64,000 bases of DNA from Acanthococcus lagerstroemiae (taxonomy: Eukaryota > Arthropoda > Insecta > Hemiptera > Eriococcidae). The position numbers and the translations under genes were made by a program. Where the stretch lies: the NCBI GenBank assembly GCA_031841125.1, contig CM063114.1, positions 10,416,001 to 10,480,000 of the forward strand, written 5' to 3'. The notes below the pieces were generated by a model, which was not told the DNA's origin, did not search any database, and saw nothing but the letters and a program-made list of their open reading frames with translations. Shown here one piece after another: positions 55,966 to 64,000 of the stretch. The number at the start of each line of letters is the position of its first letter. The stretch's first letter is position 1.

Positions 55966-56879
55966 CCTTCAAGAGTTGTCCAGACCACTACACGCAACTT
56001 TTTACTGTCCACGGTTCGAAGGATTGGATTTACGTGTCATTGGCTTGTTTGTTCGTTTGTTTGATAGCTTGCTTTCTGTTGTTGTTGTTTTTTTGCCCAA
56101 CAAGTCTACAACTACGTACCATACTGCTTTTGGACACGTTGGTTGTTGTTGCTTTCTTTTTGCCCAACAAGTCTACATCTATACGTACCATACTGCTTTT
56201 GAACACGTTATTTCTAAGTGTGCTTCTCTTGGTACTCGATGTTCTCCTTCGGAAGTTTTCATCGTTTTTGAATCAGCCATCCATAAAGCGGTACAGGAGG
56301 TGTGGCCTGCCGCTCAAATGAGAGGATGTCGATTTCATTTAGGCCAAAGTTGGTTGCGGAAAATTCAACAAATAGGTCTCACTCGAGTTTACAAGGCACA
56401 ACCAAATACACCAGAAAGTTATTTTTTGAAAAACTACTTCGGCCTACCTTTTTTAAAAACTGGAGATGTCATGGACTGTTTCACTGAAGACTTTATGCCG
56501 CTATTCTCGGCAGAGAACGAAAAGATTGTGCAGTTCACTGACATTATGTTCGAAACGTATATTTCTCCTGACGCAACATTTCCTCCCTGTATTTGGGCAG
56601 ACTACTCCGCTAACTGCAGTCGAATCACCAATAGTTGCGAAAGTTTTCATTCTAAATTGAACAGCTCCTTCTACAAAGCCCATCCTAATCTCAGTCAACC
56701 TCCTTGTGGTATCTCCTGGGTCGCGCTAATGGACTGAGGAGTGAGTAGCTAGATACGGGGACGCAATTCGTACGTGACGTCGGGCCGGAATTCACTCGTT
56801 AGGGAAAAGGTACTGGGCCGCCATTCATACCAATTTTCACTGATAGGCCGCAACTCACCGACACCGGCAAGCAGGCGTA

Positions 56880-58099
56880 AGTTTTATTACAGGGTGGCCA
56901 CTTTTCTTCAGTTATGAATTTCCTTGACTTTTTCCTGATCTTTCCAGATCCACTTCTCAGTTTTTCCTAACGAGTAAGCTCACTGTTGGAAGTTCATTAA
57001 TGAGTGTTGCGGGGTGTGATTTGTTCGCCCCCAAAACCCCTCGATCTATATTCAGTACAATAAATGCGACAAATCGCGTTTACTATGATGATATTCTACA
57101 TACTCGAATCTCAGTTCATCAACTTCTCCATAAACCTTCGCTCGTAGATATATAGTCTAGACGAGAATGTCATTCAATTCTCACTTTCATGTTAAAAATT
57201 CCTTTATAAACTGAAGGCAAATAATTTAGTTTTGTATGAGGTCAACTCCATATATACGAGAATAACTTAGAAAGTAATAAGTACTCATAGGTATACATTT
57301 TACCTTTATTCGTATATTACGTTTTCATCAATTAGCTTCGGCATCAAAGCTCCATGCTGCGATTTGTACATAATTTATTACACTGTTTCCCAAGAAAAAC
57401 ACCTAAGTCCTATTCCGGCGCTTTTATAACGTACGAAAAAAATTTGTTTTCATGTTTTATTGCTATATCATTTATACGGCCGTCATTGTACCATCATATA
57501 GTGACTTTCATTTCATTGCATTCGGATACAATAATTTACTCATTATTATTGGAAGCCATTTGAAATTTGCTTAGGATTTTATCCTTTTGCATTGATTCTA
57601 ATTAATATTTTTCATTGGGTTAAGGGGGAGGTGATAATACGTCATATTTCAGGATCAAATGAAAATGACGGTTGCTAGCCACCCGGTCCAAGTCCAATGA
57701 AATGATGATGCGGAGGCAAGACACCCAAAATATTGGAAGCCTGGAGTTGTTGAATCAACCATACTGAAATCCCGCAAATCAGAACCATCTATTGAGATGG
57801 GGAGGGGTGGGGTTAAACAAAATTGTCTTGAAAATTGAAGAACATCGCTGAGCTATTTACTCCGCAAAAAGGAAACTTCTGTTACAGATTTACAGTCTGT
57901 TTCACGAATTGGTCAGTCCCTATTTGTTTTTATTATTTCAAAGTTAGATTGAGGAGGGACAAACTGACATATTCAAAGACTAAGGTCCAGTTTATTTTAG
58001 AGTTAAGAACCCCCCCCCCTCCACCCGCAGGAGGGCTAGGCCACACCATCAAGTTTAGAATTTCAAAAGGAAACATATCGAAAAACATATCAAAATAAG
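56880..58099. other. Mostly unassigned; truncated hAT-like end at 56886
   Basis: CAGGGTGGCCACTTTTC (from about 56886), followed by CCTTGACTTTTTCCTGA repeats, looks like the left end of a hAT-like element, but no right end was found. The frame at 57354-57563 has no domain. Near 58008 a C run faces GGAGGGCTAGGCC. Confidence 0.35.
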
Positions 58100-59440
58100 T
58101 GTATTTTGGGTCATCGAGTTCGAAATGCAATCAAATTCGAGTCGGTTCTAATTTGTGCCTCAAATTCGATTTTTCTCCTCTCCAAATCGACCAGTTTGAC
58201 TTTGTCGAAACATTTAACAAGATATTGGAATTGCGGTTTCATGGGTCGCTGAGCTCAATCACTCTCACCAAATTTTTGATTCGACTATGCTTAGAGCATT
58301 CAAAATCTTTATTTGACTATTTTAAATAGACCATTTGATTGCCTTGCCTAAGGAAAACCGAACAAGGTATCGGAATATGAGGTTTCGTGGTCGCCGATTT
58401 CGAAGGTTCATCAGATTCGCTTTAAGGTCTCGACTGGAGCTCCGAATTTAAATTTGATCCCTTAAAATGGGCTAAATTAGTCCAACTTGAAACATAGAGG
58501 GAAGTATCGCAATATAAATTTTTAGGCCACCGAGTTCAAAAATTCAGTCAGTTTTCTAATCTGATTCTGATTCAGGCCCCGACTTCGACATCCCTTCCCC
58601 TTTTACGTAAGCGGTTTGACTTTCCCGAAAATTTTGAACAAAGTATTGAAATCAGGAATTTTTATGTCTCTAATTCCAAGAATCGAATTAGGTTACTAAT
58701 TCAGACCTCCAATGCGGACTCTAAAATCAAAATTTGACTCCTTAGAATTAAAAAAATTGACTTGTAAAATCTAGTATCAGATTAGGGGTTCATCAGGTCA
58801 CTTTGAAAATGTAGTCATTTTCAGTGCATTCCCAGTTTGGTCCCCGGATGTAGCTTTTCTCTTTTTCAAAGAGCCAATTAATGAGTGTTCCGCAAAAACA
58901 GGAAAAAACCTCTTTTGTTTCCAAGACAAGAGAAACTTGGATATCTCTTACATGGAAGAAAAAAGTCGTTTTTTTTTCAACTAAACCAGCTTAGAAAACC
59001 GAACAAAGTACTCGAAGGGATTTTCTGGGTTTTTGATTTCAAACATGCACCAGGTTTTCGATTGGACCATGATTGATGCGCCCAAAATTCGACTTTTCTC
59101 ACTTTAAAAGAGCCAATTTGACGGGTAAAAAATTGAATGAAGAACCAATTTTTTTTTGGCTGAATTTCGTATGAACTCAATAAAATTCTGCGACTTAGGC
59201 AAGAAATTGAACGAAGTATTGGAAGAGAGGTTTTTGGGTCGCCAATTTCATATAAAACTGCGTAAGATTCAGCGATTCCATTTCAATTTGGCCCTCAGAA
59301 TTTATATTTCATACTTTCAATGAACAAAATCAACTTGCTTCAAGAAAATCATTAGATTAGAGTGACCATCACCCCATCATATTTGTGATTGTAAAGTCGA
59401 ATCAGATCGAAGTGGAACGGACGGACAGATATATCTTCAA
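58100..59440. repeat. Degenerate satellite, about 120-bp unit, forward orientation
   Basis: Units contain ACCGAACAAAGTATTGGAA, GAGGTTTNTGGGTCGC, GATTTCAAA, CAGATT and CCGAATTCGACTTTTCTC-like parts, ending with TTTAAAAGAGCCAATTTGAC. About ten strongly diverged units are present. Confidence 0.65.
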
Positions 59441-60758
59441 GGGTTAAGGTCTGGTTATGACGTTTTCCCTCCCCCATAAAAAGGACTGGACTGCCTTATA
59501 AATGTTATTCGGGTCCTCAAAATCAATTTTTCTACCTGCAGAATTTGGATAGGAAAAACATTCTTTTTCTCTCTTGAATAGACAATGGACAGATTTCTTC
59601 TCATTAAAAGAAACCTTATTTCTTTTTCCACAAAACGAGGCCATCGTTTTTTTTTTTGTTTTTTATTTATTTAAAGAGAAACGCAGATACTTTACGTTAA
59701 GAAAAAATGAGATGATTTTCTTTTCTTCTTTCACAAGAGAAAAGAATGAAGTTTTTCTTGAAGAGGAAAGTAAATGTACAATTTACAACACTTTTCTCGA
59801 GAAAAGGAAACAGTTTTTCTTTGTTCTAAGAAAGACATGAAATTAATTTTATTAGCAAAATGAAAAAGGTAATTTTATTTTACTTTTCCAAAAGAGAAAA
59901 ACGATGCTCTTCTCACTGTTTTTTTAATATTTTTATTCTCCCAGTGTTGCCAATAAAAATGTTTTCTCTATTCTCTATGCTAGATTGAAGTAAAATCTGT
60001 GCTGCATTATGCCAGGAACCCCCCCCCCCTCGCAAAAAAAAACTAAATTCATTATGCCAAAATTTTTCTTCAATCTTTGCTAGTCTAAGTTGCAATCAAA
60101 TCGTTTTCAAGGACCGCACTGTTTTTTTCTGAGGATTTTGTCGGTGAAAAATTGTGTTACATTATGCCAAAATGTGTAAAAATTATGCCAAAAAAGTATG
60201 CTAAATTCTTCTTTGGGCCAACAAACCATATGCCCATAAGCTGTGTAGTTCAAGTAAAAGACCCAGCTACAGTGGTTTCTGCCATCCTTCAGGTTCATAT
60301 TTTCTCAGAACTCTAAAATAACTACAGACTATCCTTGATAAAAAGTAGACATTAATTTTTTTTTTTTTTAAATCAAAACGGACCTTAGTTTCGTATATTT
60401 GGCACACTCTTTAAGTTGATTTTCCATAGAATTCGTCAATTCGTGCATGTTGATACGCCTCAAACAGCATCTGTATCCGCTAGCCTCGAAAAGAAGACTT
60501 TAATAACAATCTCTAACGAAGTTTTATTTACAAACTTTTACATAGGAAAGGAAAGAGAGAGACTATTTTCTTCTTCATCGTTCCTTCTTTTTCTGACAGT
60601 TTTTCCCGTAGTTGAAAAAAAAAAAGTCCTCATTTAAGAAAAAGGAGGGCAATTTTCTCCTTCTTCCTCAGAGAAAGAAACATAGTTCATTTCATCTAAG
60701 CTAATTTTGAGGAAAATAAGACGGTTCCCCTTCATCTCGTTATTTCGATAAATCATGT
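59441..60758. other. AT-rich region with A/T runs, nothing recognised
   Basis: TTTTTCTCTTNAAAAGAGAAA-type inverted pieces recur (59560-59920), and ATTATGCCAAAA recurs near 60005, 60050, 60150 and 60185. No supportable ORF. Confidence 0.35.
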
Positions 60759-61680
60759 CGTGGAAATCTAAATAAAACTCGAAATCCAAATAAGCTTCAG
60801 ATGAGCTTAACTGACTCAATTTGAAAAACTGAACCCCTCCCCATTCCAATACTTTATTCGGTTTTCTAGGTCCAATCAATTCCGTCCATTATAGAAGTCA
60901 AATTCGAATTTGAAAAACAAATCGATGTCTGATTGAATATCTAATTTGATTTTCGAAACGAGTGACCCCAGGAAATATCATTTCGGTACTTGGAAAGCCA
61001 AAATAGTCCCTTCAAAGAAGGTAAGAGGAAGTCAAATTCGGAGCTCAATCGAAGTCGGATTGAAAATCTGGTTACATTTTGGAATTTTCCGACATTCTGA
61101 TTTATTTTCCAAGTTGTGTTAATCTCGCACAATTGGAGGGGTCAAATTTGGATATTTTTTAAGGGCACTTAGGAACTAGAGTATTGTTTGAAAATACGGA
61201 TGTTAGTCTTATTCAAGGAGAAAAACTTAATTTCGGGGCACGAGTTTAGTCACAAAGGAAATCTAATTAAATTTTCGAACTCAGCGACTTAAAAAAGCAC
61301 AATTCTCATACTTTGTTCAATTTTCTATGTTCAGCTACCTAATTTTGTCCAATTTAATGGGACCGACTTTGAAATTTAGTACCTAAATCCAGACTGGATC
61401 AGAAATCTGATATAATGTTTGAATACAGCGACCCAAATACCCATATTCCAATATACATTGTTCAATTTTTGGCAAAGTCAAACTGGCTCCTCAGAAGGAG
61501 GAAAAGTCAAATTTGAATTTTAGAACCCAAATGCAGACTGGATCAAAAATCTGGAACAATTTTTGGACTCAGCACCCAAAAATCACAATTCCAAGGCATT
61601 GTTCAAAGTCAAATTGACTCATTAGAACGAGGAAAAGTCGAATTTGGGTCTCATATTTCATTTTATTTTGTACAGAATTA
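60759..61680. repeat. Degenerate satellite, same family as 58100, reverse orientation
   Basis: The reverse complement of the 58.1-kb unit is recognisable: AATTCNNATACNTTGTTCAATTTT, AATTTGAATTTNNGAACCCAAATGCAGAC and GATCAAAAATCTG. Orientation flips relative to 58100-59440 across the AT-rich spacer. Confidence 0.65.
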
Positions 61681-62755
61681 TACCCCCTCCCCTCTTCTCT
61701 CAGGCGAGCCCAATTCGGGGCAAGTTAGCAGATAAGATACAACTGGTTGCAATACTTAGTCTCCTTCTGTATACCAATATATAAAAATGAATTTATGTGC
61801 ACTAGTCTGTCTGTCTGTCCTTTATATTTCCATGGAAATTTTTATTAACAGCACGGGGGGGTAGAGAGGGTGCGCGGAGTGGAGGGTAAACTGCCCCCGA
61901 CACGCTCCTGTTACCATGACGGCATACTGCTGAGTATACTTGAGCGACTACTGAGTATACATGAGCGAAAACCGTGCCTCAGTGGTTGACATTTCCATGG
62001 AAATTTCTATTAACAACACGGCTGCAGACTTTACTACACAGTTCATTGTTCATTCGATTGCCATGAGACTTTGGGAAGTTGTTCAGTACACTCCCGCGAA
62101 AGTTCCTTGAGGAGGGGGGGGGTAGTGGACGCCACGGTATGCTACCTACACATCCCAAAAAAATCCGCTATCAAGTAGGTATCGTCACGAAAGACATTTG
62201 AATAGGTACCTAAGAGTTTGGGGTAGCCTCAGGATTTTGTGTTACTGTTCAGAAAGAAAGATGGAAAATATGTGTCGAAATGTTTGTTCAACGAGATAGA
62301 ATTGAGAACTATATTTAGCGAGAATATTAAGCAAATGTAAATATGGAGTCACTCTATCGAACTCAGTTAAGCCAACTCACAATACACTTGGATACTGTTT
62401 CGCATTCATTTATGTACCACACTGCCCATTTTCAACCACATATCTCTCAAATTTCAGTTTTTGGAAACTATAATCAGCATTTCTTCCAATTATCCAATTG
62501 AATTTTTGAAAACACCAACATCTTCGTCCGAAGAATAAAAATATGAAGCGATACACACTACACCGCCACTCACCACCAACACACGCATACATAGAACAGA
62601 AATCAATTTTTATTGTTTGATTGTACTAAAAATGTGCCGGGTGTTTCATGTATCAAAATATGAAATAATTACAGCTATAAATATTGTTCACTGTCATAAT
62701 CACACACATTATTACTAATCAAACTTCCAATTTGATGCACAAGTTTACCAACACG
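61681..62755. repeat. Duplicated CCATGGAAATTT segments and unassigned sequence
   Basis: TATATAAAAATGAATTTATG (61780) and TCTGTCTGTCTGTCC precede TTTCCATGGAAATTTTTATT (about 61827). A second copy, TTTCCATGGAAATTTCTATT, lies near 61988, with ACTGAGTATAC occurring twice between them. The minus-strand frame at 62410-62592 has no domain. Confidence 0.4.
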
Positions 62756-63152
62756 TAGAGGGTGACCAGATTTGAAAATCAAAATTCCGGGACAAAAATT
62801 TTTTGGGGGAATTTTTTGCCACTTGTCTCAAAATAGTCAAAATAAACATGGCAACTTGGGTCTCATTTTACAGGGTTTAAAACGGTGAGTAATTTTCATC
62901 ACTTTTGAACATATTAACCTTTGACCATGCATATATCATTAAGAATTAAGATGTACTCGTAACATTTTTAGTACATTAACATTACCAGCAGTTTCCTCGG
63001 TCTTTTTTCAATAATTTGTGAAAATTAGTATAATCATTCGTCATTTTTCGATTTCGGGACAATCGAGTATCCCGAAGACCTTATTTCGAGACGCAAAAAT
63101 TGCCCTCAAATTTAGGGACAATCCCGGAATTTCGGGACGTCTGGTCACTCTA
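62756..63152. mobile_element. hAT-like element, 397 bp, TAGAGGGTGACCAGA termini
   Basis: The left end TAGAGGGTGACCAGA is inverted at the right (TCTGGTCACTCTA). Flanks CCAACACG (62748-62755) and CCTACACG (63153-63160) match at 7 of 8. ATTCCGGGAC and TTTCGGGAC pieces extend the symmetry inward. Confidence 0.85.
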
Positions 63153-63482
63153 CCTACACGCGAACATGGAGTCACTGCCTAGCAGGCCAATAAGATGATA
63201 AATCAAAGGCAGAAGAAAAACAAGAAAGAAAAAGAAGTCTGGAAACCAATGTGAGGGAAGTTGTGCACCAAATAATTCGCTTGATTAGCAATAACTTACG
63301 TGTCTCAATTAAAACCAAATCACTTGAGCCCACGGTCAACTAGTTATGTATATAAAACAAAACAAGCGATAGCCATATTCGGATCAAAGAATCAAAAATC
63401 GGATTACATTTTCGGAATCAACAACCGCGAAAAACAGTATTTCGATGTTATGGTAATTTTGTCCCTTTGAAGGGGTCAAAAT
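63153..63482. other. Nothing recognised; end of satellite
   Basis: From about 63380 the reverse-orientation satellite reappears (ATCAAAAATCGGATTACATTTTCGGAATC). Confidence 0.35.
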
Positions 63483-63835
63483 CAGGGGCGCAACAACCTT
63501 ATACAGTGAGTGGGTGCTCAGAGCATGTGCCTATCGATAACTAAAAAAATAATATTTTTAAATTCAAAACTATATTCTTCATTGGGGTGTCCATAACAAT
63601 TGCGTGGGTGTCCTGGCAACCTTGGACCCAAATTTTGTTTCTTCGAAGAGGTCAGAATCAGGGGCACAACAATCTTATACAGTTTATAGAGTGTTAGTAC
63701 TCAGAGTATGTGCCTATCAATGACTAAAAAAATAGAATACGTAGTTTTTACATCAAAATGATATTTTTCATCGGGGTGCCCATACCAATTGAATAGGTAA
63801 GGTATCCTGCCACCGTTGGATCACCATTGTTCCTG
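63483..63835. repeat. Tandem duplication, 176-bp unit, two copies
   Basis: CAGGGGCGCAACAACCTTATAC (63483) recurs as CAGGGGCACAACAATCTTATAC (63659). Each is followed by CAGAGNATGTGCCTATC and a TTCATNGGGGTGNCCATA part. The start resembles a hAT-like end, but no TSD or matching right end is certain. Confidence 0.6.
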
Positions 63836-64000
63836 GTCAAAATTGGATTGTGAGGCCAAAATCAAAATCAAATCAAAAATGTTGTCGAATTTTCAAACTC
63901 AACAAATCAAGAAACCCTCATCCCGATACCCTGTTAAATTTTTTCAACCAAGTCAAACTGGCCCCTTGGAAGGGAGAAAATATAAATTTAGGGCTCTAAT
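63836..64000. repeat. Degenerate satellite, reverse orientation, cut by the window end
   Basis: It continues the family of 60759-61680 (CAAAATCAAATCAAAAAT..., ATACCCTGTTAAATTTTTTC, AGTCAAACTGG). Confidence 0.5.

Larger units (their letters stand above)
53861..56737 (+). pseudogene. MULE transposase remnant (5' piece 53861-53894, 3' piece 55975-56737)
   Basis: MULE transposases cut and paste DNA using a DDE triad. The 5' piece ends in VDGTFK (Asp codon 53879-53881), the usual first catalytic Asp motif. Past the nested element the same frame continues SCPDHYTQLFTVHG, as expected after that motif. A frameshift near 56060-56090 follows, then a tandemly doubled stretch (about 56076-56210; LPNKSTTTYHTAFGHV and its altered repeat). 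The second catalytic position reads VFE where the family has DFE: codon GTT at 56264 instead of an Asp codon. Conserved GCRFHLGQSWLRKIQ and, later, ITNSCESFHSKLN...HPN match the MULE domain. The frame stops at 56737, so the C-terminus looks truncated. Clearly inactive. Confidence 0.9.
53690..56876 (+). mobile_element. Mutator-like element (MULE), defective, with nested insertions
   Basis: Near 53710-53800 the modules GTGAGTTGCGGCCC, TATCAGTAAAAA, GTGAATTCCGGGCC and GAGTGAATTCCGGCCC occur in that order. The minus strand of the right end (56870-56765) shows GTGAGTTGCGGCC, TATCAGTGAAAA, a GGCGGCCC module and GAGTGAATTCCGGCCC in the same order, so these are roughly 100-bp TIRs. Between them lies a broken MULE transposase gene interrupted at 53895-55965. 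The N-terminal part of the gene is missing, leaving only about 60 bp between the left TIR and the first catalytic motif. Without the nested element the remnant would be about 1.1 kb. The outermost bases and the TSD are uncertain. Confidence 0.8.

Overview
This is eukaryotic nuclear DNA, most likely from an arthropod and probably an insect. It is AT-rich, has no operons or long intact ORFs, and is crowded with transposon relics. The best clues to the host are the 3' end of an R1-clade non-LTR retrotransposon (R1 elements are mainly known from arthropods), a Jockey-like LINE ORF1, tRNA-headed SINEs and many short hAT-like elements with 8-bp target-site duplications (TSDs). I cannot name the species. 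No complete host gene is visible. There are three candidate exons (minus strand 11555-11621, plus strand 47626-47851, minus strand 52872-53027) and one possible promoter plus non-coding first exon near 40.2-40.4 kb.

Layout. 1-9 kb: dispersed and tandem repeats (about 290-bp, 120-bp, 24-bp and 130-bp units) and hAT-like elements. 9.0-12.1 kb: a 3.1-kb segment bounded by a perfect 17-bp inverted repeat, holding a possible first coding exon. 12.1-13.5 kb: a broken LINE ORF1 with three zinc knuckles. 13.5-21.7 kb: sequence that looks technically damaged. It includes a G/C homopolymer block, a 1.5-kb nearly pure purine tract, and a smeared duplicate (19608-21255) of the clean sequence at 22096-23705. 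22-31 kb: hAT-like elements, some nested, around a 2.5-kb element (25696-28240) with long iterated inverted repeats. 31-39 kb: two copies of a dispersed repeat, one serving as the empty site for insertions in the other, and a roughly 60-bp satellite that seems to derive from the end of a small transposon. 39-53 kb: a 601-bp element with perfect 33-bp inverted repeats, a satellite carrying two hAT-like insertions, three SINEs, more hAT-like elements and the candidate exons. 53.7-56.9 kb: a three-level nest. 57-64 kb: a degenerate satellite in opposite orientations, and more small elements.

Most interesting result. At 53.7-56.9 kb a Mutator-like (MULE) transposase gene is interrupted exactly inside its DGTFK|SCP motif by a 2071-bp element with long inverted repeats and a perfect 9-bp TSD. 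That element is itself hit by a 655-bp R1 fragment with a perfect 14-bp TSD. The element at 25696-28240 has the same repeated-motif layout (GCAC-A-AAC versus GCAC-T-AAC in corresponding places) and also fits a 9-bp TSD. Together they suggest an iteron-armed, non-autonomous MULE-type group whose arms keep their layout while the sequence drifts. I know of no description of it, but I could not search.

All coordinates were read by eye, so boundaries may be off by a few bases, and repeat families were recognised by internal comparison only.
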